From positions 1 through 27,697 of the forward strand of contig DATKMG010000374.1 in the NCBI GenBank assembly GCA_035541995.1: a stretch of 27,697 bases of DNA. Reading direction: 5' to 3'. Below are positions 8,042 through 15,768 of this stretch, piece after piece. The position numbers and the translations under genes are program-made. This DNA comes from DATKMG01 sp035541995. Its GTDB lineage: Bacteria > Acidobacteriota > Terriglobia > Versatilivoradales > Versatilivoraceae. A model generated the notes under the pieces. The model was not told the DNA's origin and did no database searches. It was given only the letters and a program-made list of their open reading frames with translations. The first letter of the stretch is position 1; each line of letters begins with the position of its first letter.

Positions 8042-8070
8042 CCTTTCGCTGGAGCGAAGGGTCTTTTTGT
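8042..8070 (+). terminator. Intrinsic-terminator-like hairpin in the GH31 leader
   Basis: CCTTTCGCT (8042-8050) and AGCGAAGGG (8053-8061) form a 9-bp stem with one G-U pair, followed directly by TCTTTTTGT. This has the form of a Rho-independent terminator reading rightward. No plus-strand gene ends upstream, since the neighbour at 6242-7933 runs leftward. It may therefore be a leader attenuator about 120 nt before the GH31 start, or it may stop antisense transcription. The rest of the divergent region 7934-8189 shows no certain promoter. Confidence 0.45.
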
Positions 8071-8189
8071 GGTGTCTCAGTGAGCAAGAGCGTATAGTGT
8101 GCCGGGGAGATTTGAGACAGCCGGCTTCCGGAACGTTAAAGGCGGGAGATAGGTCCGCATTCCGAAGGTCAAGAGCGGAGGACAGCACG

Positions 8190-10568
8190 ATGAACCTGGC
8201 TTCCATTGCTGCCGAGCTACCACAGCGATTTGTCATTTTGAGCCCGATTGCCCTGATAATCGGGCTGGGACTGGCACCGGAGCGGGCCAAGGCTCAATGG
8301 CTTCCCCTGAACCCGGTTGCGGCTGTCGAGCGACATCCCGACAGCGTCGTGCTCACGATGCAGTCCGGTATGTTGCGTCTGCAAGTTTGCACGGATTCAA
8401 TGATTCGGATTCGCTACACACCAACCGGTTCCTTTCCCAGCCTGCCGGATATTGTAGTCACCAAGACAAGCTGGTCCGCGGTGGAGTGGAGACTAGAGAC
8501 CACCGGAAATGAAATAAGTCTGGTCACGGCACGCTTGAAGGTTAATGTAGCTCGGGACAGTGGGACTATCACTTTCAGCAACCTGACCGGAGGCCAACTG
8601 CTTCAGGACGGCCCGCGGGCCATGACTCCAGCGACGGTCAACGGGGAGAAGACGTACCACGTTGAGAGCGTGTTCAAGATGTATGGCTCGGAAGAGGCCC
8701 TCTACGGACTCGGCCAGCACCAGGCAGGCGTCTGGAATTACCGGGGTGAATCCGTGGAGCTCTCCCAGGAGAATACGAATATTGCAGTGCCGTTTCTGGT
8801 CTCCAGCAATGGATATGGCCTCTTCTGGAACAACACGTCGGTAACCCGCTTCAATAATCGCTTTGTTAATTACCTGTATGTCAGCTCCGACATGGCGGAG
8901 GAGATCGATTACGCATTCATGTACGGGCCCGATTTCGACAAGATCATCGCCGGCTATCGCGAGTTGACCGGGGCTGCTCCGATGTATGGAAAATGGGCCT
9001 ATGGGTTTTGGCAGTGTAAGAACAGGTACAAATCTCAGGAGGAACTGCTCGGCATCGCTCACAAATACCGTGAACTCCATATCCCGGTTGACAATATTGT
9101 CCAAGATTGGTTCTGGTGGACTACCACAGGTGAATTTGTTTTCAACAAAAACTACCCGGACCCGCAGGGTATGATCGACGACCTCCATCACAACCACTTT
9201 CACCTGATGGTTTCAGTATGGCCCTTCTTTTATCCCGGCTCCGCCACCTACCAGGAAATGGATAAGTTGGGTTATTTCATCGACCGTACTCGGGTTGAAG
9301 GATTCCATCCGAAAGGAACTGCGCTCTATGACGCTTTTAACCCGGAGGCCAGAAAATACTATTGGAACCTCATTGACCGGTCGCTCTTCAAGATCGGAGC
9401 GGACGCGTGGTGGATGGACACGACTGAACCAGAAACTGAAGGAACGGAGGAAAACCTCCTGCTCCGCAACAAAGTGGCGCTAGGCAATGGCGCCCGTTTT
9501 GCAAATCTTTATCCGCTCATGGCTACTTCCACCGCTTACCAGGGACAACGCGGCGCATCAAACCAGAAACGTGTCTTCATTCTGTCGCGGTCGGCGTTCG
9601 CTGGTATACAGCGCAATGCGGTGACCGCTTGGTCCGGCGACATTCTTTCGGATTTCGAGACCTTCAAGCGCCAGGTCCCGGCTGCGCTCAACTTCTCGCT
9701 ATCCGGCCTTCCTTACTGGACGTCAGATATCGGAGGGTTTATCATGGGTCATCCGGATGACCCGGTTTACCGCGAACTCTTTGTCCGTTGGTTCCAATTT
9801 GGCTCATTTTGCCCCATCTTTCGTGTTCATGGAACGCGCGCTCCTGATCAAAATGAACTGTGGTCTTATGGTGCGGAGGCTCAGGAAATTCTGACCCATT
9901 ATGACCGCCTTCGCTACCGATTGATGCCCTACATCTACTCGCTTGCCTGGAAGGTTGCCAGCCAGAGCTACACGCTCATGCGGCCCCTGGTGATGGATTT
10001 TGCTTCCGACGCCCGCGTATTGAACATTGGCGACCAATTCATGTTCGGTTCGGCTCTCTTGGTTAGTCCTGTGATAGAACAAGGCGCAACCATGCGGCAC
10101 CTTTACTTGCCGAGAGGTACCCGATGGTACAATTTTTGGGGCGGGGAGACACTAGGGGGTGGAAACATTATCGACACTCCTGCGCCGCTCCCAAAAATTC
10201 CTTTATACGTTCGTGCCGGCTCAATCGTTCCCATGGGCCCCAACATCGAGTACACGACTGAAAAGCCTCCGGATCCCATTGAATTGCGGGTATTCCCCGG
10301 TGCTGATGGCAGCTTCACGCTCTACGAAGATGAGAGTGACAACTACAACTATGAACAGGGCATTTACGCCACTATTCCTTTCCACTGGAATGAATCTGCC
10401 CAGACCCTTCTCCTTGGTGAGCGCAAGGGCGGGTTTCCGGGCATGCTGCAAACCCGCACGTTTAAAATAGTCTTTGTAAAAGAAGGCCACGGCACGGGAA
10501 TAGAGGCGACCGCTCGGCCTGATAGGACAGTGCCCTATTCCGGGAAACCGGTATCAATAACCCCGTGA
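8190..10568 (+). CDS. Secreted glycoside hydrolase family 31 (alpha-glucosidase/alpha-xylosidase type)
   Basis: I chose the ATG at 8190, giving 792 residues, because GGAGG at 8177-8181 lies 8 nt upstream and a signal peptide ending ...ERAKAQ (residues 1-36) follows. The open frame extends upstream to 8025, but that extension has no such support. The order is: N-terminal galactose-mutarotase-like beta-sandwich with ALYGLGQH, a TIM barrel starting near KWAYGFWQCKNRY, then C-terminal beta-sandwiches of DUF5110 type ending in the LRVFPGADGSFTLYEDE region. The GH31 nucleophile is D410 in AWWMDTTEPE and the acid/base is D484 in AWSGD; GLPYWTSDIGG also matches. It would hydrolyse alpha-linked glucosides or xylosides outside the cytoplasm. 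The WAYGFWQ type is often annotated as alpha-xylosidase, but the substrate is not certain. The lactonase gene starts 31 nt downstream, so they probably share an operon. Confidence 0.9.
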   Translation: MNLASIAAELPQRFVILSPIALIIGLGLAPERAKAQWLPLNPVAAVERHPDSVVLTMQSGMLRLQVCTDSMIRIRYTPTGSFPSLPDIVVTKTSWSAVEWRLETTGNEISLVTARLKVNVARDSGTITFSNLTGGQLLQDGPRAMTPATVNGEKTYHVESVFKMYGSEEALYGLGQHQAGVWNYRGESVELSQENTNIAVPFLVSSNGYGLFWNNTSVTRFNNRFVNYLYVSSDMAEEIDYAFMYGPDFDKIIAGYRELTGAAPMYGKWAYGFWQCKNRYKSQEELLGIAHKYRELHIPVDNIVQDWFWWTTTGEFVFNKNYPDPQGMIDDLHHNHFHLMVSVWPFFYPGSATYQEMDKLGYFIDRTRVEGFHPKGTALYDAFNPEARKYYWNLIDRSLFKIGADAWWMDTTEPETEGTEENLLLRNKVALGNGARFANLYPLMATSTAYQGQRGASNQKRVFILSRSAFAGIQRNAVTAWSGDILSDFETFKRQVPAALNFSLSGLPYWTSDIGGFIMGHPDDPVYRELFVRWFQFGSFCPIFRVHGTRAPDQNELWSYGAEAQEILTHYDRLRYRLMPYIYSLAWKVASQSYTLMRPLVMDFASDARVLNIGDQFMFGSALLVSPVIEQGATMRHLYLPRGTRWYNFWGGETLGGGNIIDTPAPLPKIPLYVRAGSIVPMGPNIEYTTEKPPDPIELRVFPGADGSFTLYEDESDNYNYEQGIYATIPFHWNESAQTLLLGERKGGFPGMLQTRTFKIVFVKEGHGTGIEATARPDRTVPYSGKPVSITP

Positions 10569-10599
10569 GCTTTCACCATGAGCCATAGGGAGACCTAAA

Positions 10600-11865
10600 A
10601 TGTTACCGAATGAGTTGCAGTGTCAACATGATCATTTCAACAAGACCTCACGTCGATGGTTCCTAAAAGGTACGTCGGCCCTGGCTATCACAGGTCCAAT
10701 GATGACACGGTCCCCACAAAATCAGACAGAATCAGCCACCCGGAAGATTCTTGTCTATATCGGCACCTACAGCTCGCCGCAAGGCCCGGAGGGCAGTAAG
10801 GGTAATGGTCAAGGCATCTACCTTTACGAGATGAATCCTTCAACCGGCGCTCTGGCGCAACGAGAGGTCTTTCCGGATGATTCAAACCCGGCTTGGCTCG
10901 CTTTCAATCCCTCCAGGACACATCTATATTCGGCCAATGAGACAAAGACTTTCCAGGGCACCAACTCCGGTTCGGTGAGCGCATTTTCAATAGACCGATC
11001 CAGTGGCCATCTGACGCGTCTCAATACCGTCAGCTCAGAAGGGGCCGGCCCTGCTCACCTGAGCGTCCATCCTTCGGGGAAGTTCGTGCTGGTAGCCAAC
11101 TACGCCGGGGGAACCGTCGCAGTCCTCCCCATCCGCCCGGACGGTGCGCTCGGTCCTGCTACCGACGTAAAACGGGATACGGGCTCGGTCGGTCCAGTGC
11201 ATGCGTCGAGTGCCCCTCCCGGTAGCTTTGCTATCAGTGGGCACGACTCCCCTCACGCTCATATGATCCAAGCTGATCCGACGGGGCAATTCGTGTTGGC
11301 GAGTGACCTGGGATTAGACCAGATCCTGGTATGGAAGTTCGATATTCAAAATGGAAAGCTCTCGGCCAATGATCCGGAGTCCCTGCCGCTGTCCCCGGGA
11401 GACGGACCAAGACATTTTACCTTCCATCCTAATGGCCGCTGGTTTTACTCGCTGCAAGAAGAGGGATCCACGCTGGTGTTGTTTAACTTCGACGTCACAG
11501 CCGGAAAGCTGACGGCAAGGCAGACCGTTTCAACCCTCCCAAAGGGCTTTGCGGGCACCAATTTTACTTCAGAGGTAGTGGCTTCGTGTGACGGAAAATT
11601 CCTTTATGCTGCCAACCGACTGCATGACAGCATCGCCTACTTTTCTATCGGTAAAACGGGTACCCTGGCGTTTCTCGGAGAAGAATGGACCAGAGGCGAT
11701 TATCCGCGTAGCTTCAGTATCGACCCTACAGGGAATTTCCTCTACTCATGTAACCAGAGGAGCGACGCGATCACAGTCTTCCGTATCGATCGGAAGACGG
11801 GCGGCTTAGCATTTACCGGCCAATACATTCCGGTGGGTACCCCCGCAGTCGTTATTTTCCTCTAG
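10600..11865 (+). CDS. Tat-exported lactonase-family seven-bladed beta-propeller
   Basis: This 421-residue protein resembles 6-phosphogluconolactonase (Pgl) and the carboxy-cis,cis-muconate cyclase fold. Residues 17-33 (SRRWFLKGTSALAITG) are a twin-arginine signal. The mature part begins ILVYIGTYSSPQGPEGSKGNGQ, the usual start of this family, and carries repeating propeller blades such as PAWLAFNPSRTHLYSANE, PAHLSVHPSGKFVLVANYAGG, HMIQADPTGQFVLASDLG and PRHFTFHPNGRWFYSLQEE. HAHMIQADP and NEL/NE-type acidic positions near the propeller axis fit lactone binding. It probably hydrolyses sugar lactones formed by exported dehydrogenases, complementing the upstream glycosidase. GGGAG lies 7 nt before the ATG. 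Exported members are common, but few have measured substrates, so the lactonase activity is inferred from the family. Confidence 0.87.
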   Translation: MLPNELQCQHDHFNKTSRRWFLKGTSALAITGPMMTRSPQNQTESATRKILVYIGTYSSPQGPEGSKGNGQGIYLYEMNPSTGALAQREVFPDDSNPAWLAFNPSRTHLYSANETKTFQGTNSGSVSAFSIDRSSGHLTRLNTVSSEGAGPAHLSVHPSGKFVLVANYAGGTVAVLPIRPDGALGPATDVKRDTGSVGPVHASSAPPGSFAISGHDSPHAHMIQADPTGQFVLASDLGLDQILVWKFDIQNGKLSANDPESLPLSPGDGPRHFTFHPNGRWFYSLQEEGSTLVLFNFDVTAGKLTARQTVSTLPKGFAGTNFTSEVVASCDGKFLYAANRLHDSIAYFSIGKTGTLAFLGEEWTRGDYPRSFSIDPTGNFLYSCNQRSDAITVFRIDRKTGGLAFTGQYIPVGTPAVVIFL

Positions 11866-11934
11866 TGTTCCGGCTACTGGCCTAGTACTCAGGTCGTGGT
11901 GGCATCGCGATGAGCAACGCAGGGTGGGAAAGTG

Positions 11935-12735
11935 CTAGTGCTTTATGAAGAGTTGGTACAGAGTCAAGAGAAGTTCAGCCACAATCAGAATGACAATGTA
12001 CCACTCTACGCGCAGGCTCCGTTTGTTCTGTAGCAAATCCAAAAGGGTTTCGACAGTCCGAGCGAGTAGTGCCAGCTTTCTTTCGAGAGCCACGTGCCGT
12101 TCTACGAGTTCATATTCATCCTCGAGTCTCGCGTAAAGTTTCCCCAGTTCGGGTCGTTCCCAAAGCAACTCAGGCTTGTCCGCCACCTCGACTCGTGCCA
12201 CCATCTTATGTTGAATTAGCAGAGTGTCACCAATATAACCGATCAACTCCCTGCCCTTTGGCCAGGCTTCCCCTTTCTGCTGCAAACCAACGGCGAATGG
12301 TTCGATCCGGTCAAACACGCCGGCAATCCCGGCCTCGTAATACCCCAGCGTGACGCTCTTGGCCAGGATATCGGCAATGATCTGCAACCGTTCTGGAGTA
12401 AATTCACGTACCTGGATGAGGTTGGTTTCGAGTTGCTCTTCGGCTTCCGAGTTCATTCGGAGAAGGGTCTCCTCAATTTCTCTCTTTCCATAGGGCTGGC
12501 CAACCAGCGGGATCAATTGGTTGAGAAAAGAAACTTCCTGTAGCGGATTCATTCCGAAAAGAACTACTACTCCGTACCGAAAGAGGGCAGCACAAGAGGT
12601 CTCTCCAGTAGAAATAAGCAGGGGAGAAATCCCCAAGCGATGGGTACTCTCCATCCCCTTCAGGTCAATGCGTTCTCCTAAAAGCACGGCTCGGGCAGTC
12701 ACGGTATCACCGGAGAAAGCTATCTGTGAACTCAT
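11935..12735 (-). CDS. RMD1/DUF155 family membrane-anchored protein
   Basis: I place the start at the ATG at 12733-12735 (266 residues) because GAGG lies just upstream on the reverse strand. The longer frame to 12780 adds 15 residues with no ribosome binding site. The N-terminal half (TARAVLLGERIDLKGMEST, then GVVVLFGMNP) and a helical middle with GYYEAGIAGVFDRIEPFA match the RMD1/YagE DUF155 family. It ends in one transmembrane helix (WYIVILIVAELLLTLYQLFI) with a short basic tail, giving a C-terminally anchored protein facing the cytoplasm. Yeast Rmd1 is linked to sporulation and meiotic division and mitochondrial relatives to translation; the bacterial role is unknown. It follows the 138-residue membrane protein on the same strand with a gap of ~82 nt, so the two may be co-transcribed. 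It converges with the lactonase gene. Confidence 0.78.
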   Translation of the reverse strand: MSSQIAFSGDTVTARAVLLGERIDLKGMESTHRLGISPLLISTGETSCAALFRYGVVVLFGMNPLQEVSFLNQLIPLVGQPYGKREIEETLLRMNSEAEEQLETNLIQVREFTPERLQIIADILAKSVTLGYYEAGIAGVFDRIEPFAVGLQQKGEAWPKGRELIGYIGDTLLIQHKMVARVEVADKPELLWERPELGKLYARLEDEYELVERHVALERKLALLARTVETLLDLLQNKRSLRVEWYIVILIVAELLLTLYQLFIKH

Positions 12736-12817
12736 AGAACCTCGCTGATCATAGGTAAGGGGATAAGGACAATCTTCCATTCAACAAAGCGCAATACCCG
12801 CTGAAAAGGTCCATGTG

Positions 12818-13234
12818 TCACGCTCCGGTGTGGGTGACCTGAGCCTTGCGCCGCTCCTGAGCGAGGGCGAATATGGGCACCAGCAGCGGGATCAGCAACA
12901 GGATAGACTGGCGGCGGTATTTGGCCATGGCCCGGCGCTGATCATTTAGTTCTTCGCCCATCTCTGCTCGGGCGCTCTGCCTTCTCGTGATCGCAGCCGC
13001 ATAGACTAACATCGGCACGTAGTTGACCCCCAGCGATATGAGGTATAGACCTAGGACGAGTTGCCAGAATGAGTGACCTCGAAACAGGACGAAGATACCA
13101 AGGGCAATACAAAGGAGCACCCCGCCCACAAACTCGGCAATGATAAATTTGGAACCGAGAAAGACAATGTCAATGGCGGCGAGTTTTCGGGGGTTGATCA
13201 CGGGCTTTTGGGGTGGATTATCCGAGATTTCCAT
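12818..13234 (-). CDS. Small hypothetical membrane protein
   Basis: This is a 138-residue protein that I do not recognise. Three hydrophobic helices are visible: residues ~25-51 (FIIAEFVGGVLLCIALGIFVLF), ~57-82 (LVLGLYLISLGVNYVPMLVYA) and ~109-125 (SILLLIPLLVPIFALA). A charged cytoplasmic-type segment (RRQSARAEMGEELNDQRRAMAKYRR) lies between helices 2 and 3. The N-terminal 18 residues are Pro-rich and soluble. The upstream ribosome binding site is weak (GGGAAC). It lies directly upstream of the RMD1-family gene on the same strand, which suggests a shared membrane-associated role; this is only context. The sequence looks like a real inner-membrane protein rather than a shadow frame because its hydrophobicity is organised into helices. 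Confidence 0.65.
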   Translation of the reverse strand: MEISDNPPQKPVINPRKLAAIDIVFLGSKFIIAEFVGGVLLCIALGIFVLFRGHSFWQLVLGLYLISLGVNYVPMLVYAAAITRRQSARAEMGEELNDQRRAMAKYRRQSILLLIPLLVPIFALAQERRKAQVTHTGA

Positions 13235-13575
13235 TTTTGTTCCCGATGTCGATTAGTATACACCCAACAACCTCAGGTCTATCCTTATCCGTTGCGACTT
13301 CCCTGTAACCAACCCCGATCCTGTGTCCGGAAGGACAGTACCGCCCGTCTGAACGAAGTCCCAATATGGAAACCCAGGCTAATATGTGGTCGATGCAGGC
13401 AGATTATCCAGTCTTTGGGAGGGAAATGTGAAAAGATCTTATCGGAAGATCAACCCCGCCGGTTCCAAGACAGTTCGTAACACCAACGCAACTCGTGGTT
13501 AACCAGTCCTTGACTCTCGTTCACATCCATTTAATAATTCCGGTGCGGTTTAGATTTTGACCTTTGCTTTCTGAA

Positions 13576-13601
13576 TTGTCATATCTGTTAGAAGTTGTCT
13601 T
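13576..13601 (+). promoter_or_regulatory. Possible Pho-box-like direct repeats
   Basis: Three heptamers resemble the PhoB half-site CTGTCAT: TTGTCAT at 13576-13582, CTGTTAG at 13585-13591 and TTGTCTT at 13595-13601. Spacing is 9 and 10 nt, whereas the E. coli Pho box uses 11 nt, so the fit is imperfect. The position, 122-147 nt before the phoU start, suits a phosphate-starvation promoter. I treat it as a weak candidate only. Confidence 0.25.
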
Positions 13602-13665
13602 TTGCCTGTGCAGCGGGTCTTTGTGGCGCAAAGGGTCGATTCAATGATTCTGAGGAGGAGGCCAG

Positions 13666-13695
13666 ATGCACGGATGGATTTTCCCTGTGATCTGA
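13666..13695 (+). other. Nine-codon minicistron with strong Shine-Dalgarno ahead of phoU
   Basis: GAGGAGGAG at 13652-13660 lies 5 nt before an ATG at 13666 that opens a 9-codon frame (MHGWIFPVI) closed by TGA at 13693-13695. A second TGA follows in frame at 13696. The frame is the same as phoU's, but the stops prevent fusion. It may be a leader peptide, a translation-coupling device, or the relic of an older N-terminus. A further ATG at 13695 overlaps the stop and opens a 24-codon frame that reads through the phoU start in another phase. Confidence 0.25.
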
Positions 13696-13722
13696 TGAAG
13701 GATTTGCCGAGGGATTCGAGCC

Positions 13723-14865
13723 TTGAGCACACCGCCAACCCCCCACTTGGAAGCGTTGTTACAGTCTGACATCGACCTGATTCGGTCCAGACTGCTGGAG
13801 ATGCTGGCTCTTGACGAGCAGGCATTGACTCGGGCCTTCCAAGCATTCCTCAAGCGCGACAGGCAGTTGGCTTACTCGGTGATCTTGCGAGATCAGGACA
13901 TAGACGCCTTGGAGACCGAGTTGGACCGACTATGCCTGGAGTTCATCGTGCGGCACCAGCCGGCGGCTGGCCACCTGCGCTTTGTGTATTCGGCCAGCAA
14001 GATTGTAAATCAACTGGAGCGCGTCGGAGATTACGCAGTAAGCATCGCGCGGCAGGTTTTAGTGCTCAGTTCCCTCCCTTTCGACGTGCCTACCGACAAG
14101 TTTAGTGAGATCGCGAACATGGCGATCCCGATGTTGCACAACGCCCTGCGTGCTTTCGTAGACAAGAATCCCGATTTGGCCCGCACCACTATGGCCAGTG
14201 AGCCGCGAGTCAATCAAGTCCGCGACGGCCTCAGTGCTGACCTGGTGGAATGGCGACAGCAGGAGCGCCTGCCGTTGGAGGCGTTGCCGCCGCTAATCAC
14301 TGTGGCACGGCGTTTTGAGCGGGTATCTGACCAGGCAACCAACATGTGTGAGCAGGCGCTGTACTTCGCCACCGGCGAGTATTGGCGGCACCTCCCCCTG
14401 GAGGGTTTCCGAGTGTTGTTCGTGGACGAGACCAACGGTTGTCTGAGCCGCATCGCCGAGGCTATCGGCAGCCACTCGGGTGCGAAACGGTTTTCGTTCA
14501 GCAGTGCTGGGCTGGTGGCAGGCACGGCGGATCCGCAGACCATCTGGTTCCTGGCGGAGAAAGGCCTTGACATCTCGCATCAGGCCTCCATCTCTGTAGA
14601 CCAGGTTCCCCAGTTGGACCAGGTTCAAGTGATCGTGGCGCTCTCGAAGGCGGCGGAGAAAGCCTTCCCCCAGAAACCTACCCGGACCTTGGGACTGCTC
14701 TGGCTGGTCCCCGATCCCTCCAAGGCGCACGGAACGCCTGAGGAAGTTCGAGCTGAGTATGAACGAGCCTATGAGTCTCTAGGCAACCACATCCGGGACC
14801 TGGTTCAAGCGATCCTTGGAAACGAATTGAATCCAATCCATGAGAATACCAATCCTCCGATTTGA
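13723..14865 (+). CDS. phoU: PhoU with C-terminal degenerate LMW-phosphatase/ArsC-like domain
   Basis: This 380-residue protein is predicted to regulate Pst transport and Pho signalling. The start is TTG at 13723, the first start codon after two in-frame TGAs, with GAGGG ~9 nt upstream. Residues 1-220 are a normal two-repeat PhoU helical bundle carrying both metal-site motifs, E99-R-V-G-D103 and E199-R-V-S-D203. Residues ~228-366 are an added domain of the low-molecular-weight tyrosine phosphatase/arsenate reductase fold. It starts FRVLFVDETNGCLSRIAEAI, where active enzymes have VLFVCxxNxCRS, then has SAGL, and ends WLVPDPSKAHGTPEEV with the usual D331-P332. The nucleophilic Cys is D235 and the P-loop Arg is L241, so it is probably inactive. 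PhoU usually ends pst operons; here it leads. pstS follows after 10 nt. Confidence 0.9.
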   Translation: MSTPPTPHLEALLQSDIDLIRSRLLEMLALDEQALTRAFQAFLKRDRQLAYSVILRDQDIDALETELDRLCLEFIVRHQPAAGHLRFVYSASKIVNQLERVGDYAVSIARQVLVLSSLPFDVPTDKFSEIANMAIPMLHNALRAFVDKNPDLARTTMASEPRVNQVRDGLSADLVEWRQQERLPLEALPPLITVARRFERVSDQATNMCEQALYFATGEYWRHLPLEGFRVLFVDETNGCLSRIAEAIGSHSGAKRFSFSSAGLVAGTADPQTIWFLAEKGLDISHQASISVDQVPQLDQVQVIVALSKAAEKAFPQKPTRTLGLLWLVPDPSKAHGTPEEVRAEYERAYESLGNHIRDLVQAILGNELNPIHENTNPPI

Positions 14866-14875
14866 CTCTCACTTC

Positions 14876-15763
14876 ATGAAACCCGTTGTTAGCCTGTTGC
14901 TGGCCGCAACCCTCGCGTGGCTGCCGATCGGTTGCTCACGTTCAAAGCAACCCGAGATGAGAGTGATTCAAAACATCGGCTCGGACACAATGGTCAACCT
15001 GGCCCAAGCCTGGGCCGAGGAATATGTCAAGGTGGAACCATCGGTCTCGGTGGAGGTCTCCGGCGGCGGTTCGGGCACGGGTATTGCTGCCTTGATCAAC
15101 GGGACGGTGGACATCGCCAACTGCAGCCGGCAATTCCATCCCCAGGAGATTGAACAAGCCAGGCAAAACACCGGCAAGGCGCCGCGCGAGTTCATGGTCG
15201 GCTACGATGCCCTGGCCGTTTACGTCCACAAAAGCAATCCGATGGAGGAAATCGCGCTGGAGCAGTTGGCTGAAATCTACGGCGAGGGCGGCCACTTCAC
15301 CAAATGGTCCCAGATGGGCATCACCATGCGCGGCGGTGCCGACGAAATTATCCGGGTCAGCCGCCAGTCGAATTCTGGGACTTACGAATACTTCCGCGAG
15401 GCCATTCTCGGCAAGGGCCGAGATTTCAAGCTCGGTTCGCGTGATATGCACGGATCGAAGGATGTAGTAGAACTAGTGTCCAGGACCCCTGGTGCCATCG
15501 GTTACAGCGGGATGGGCTACGCAACGGCCGAAGTCAAGACATTGCGGATCGCCAGCAAGGCTGGTGGCAAGTCCTTTGCTCCGACAGTTGAGAACACTTT
15601 GGACCACACCTATCCGATTGCCCGACCGCTGTTTATGTACACTCTCGGCGAACCGGCCGGCCACGTGAAAAAGTACATCGATTGGATTCACTCCGAAGCC
15701 GGCCAAAAGATCGTGACCCAGAGCGGCTACGTCCCTCTGCCCAGAACTGGCACGCAGCCTTAA
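14876..15763 (+). CDS. pstS: Phosphate-binding lipoprotein of the Pst ABC transporter
   Basis: This 295-residue extracytoplasmic phosphate-binding protein delivers phosphate to PstCA. I chose the ATG at 14876 rather than the in-frame ATG at 14840, because it puts a clean lipoprotein signal at the N-terminus (MKPVVSLLLAATLAW, then LPIGC with C20 as lipid site; Pro at -3 is slightly atypical). The longer form would overlap phoU. PstS landmarks are the IGSDTM motif near the mature start, SGGGSGTGIAALINGTVDIANCSR (phosphate loop and Asp/Ser/Arg region), and R-Q-S-N-S-G-T-Y-E-Y-F, the RxxxSGT phosphate site of the second lobe. PGAIGYSGMGYA near the hinge is also typical. No strong Shine-Dalgarno is visible, so translation may be coupled to phoU. 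It is the second gene of the operon. Confidence 0.92.
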   Translation: MKPVVSLLLAATLAWLPIGCSRSKQPEMRVIQNIGSDTMVNLAQAWAEEYVKVEPSVSVEVSGGGSGTGIAALINGTVDIANCSRQFHPQEIEQARQNTGKAPREFMVGYDALAVYVHKSNPMEEIALEQLAEIYGEGGHFTKWSQMGITMRGGADEIIRVSRQSNSGTYEYFREAILGKGRDFKLGSRDMHGSKDVVELVSRTPGAIGYSGMGYATAEVKTLRIASKAGGKSFAPTVENTLDHTYPIARPLFMYTLGEPAGHVKKYIDWIHSEAGQKIVTQSGYVPLPRTGTQP

Positions 15764-15768
15764 TAACG

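Larger units (their letters stand above)
13235..13722. other. Gene-free divergent region upstream of the phosphate operon
   Basis: These 488 nt separate the minus-strand membrane gene from phoU. No open frame has family resemblance or a good start. The region should hold the promoter of the phoU-pst operon. Two sites are listed separately: a Pho-box-like set of repeats at 13576-13601, and a strong Shine-Dalgarno with a 9-codon frame at 13651-13695. No terminator-type hairpin was noticed. Confidence 0.45.

Noticed and set aside
8025..8189. Upstream extension of the GH31 frame by 55 residues
   Set aside because: The ATG at 8190 has GGAGG at 8 nt and a clear signal peptide; the extension is Arg-rich and overlaps the terminator-like hairpin.
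13073..13480. 135-codon plus-strand frame overlapping the small membrane protein gene
   Set aside because: Its composition is that of a shadow frame, it has no export or domain features, and the opposite strand encodes organised membrane helices.
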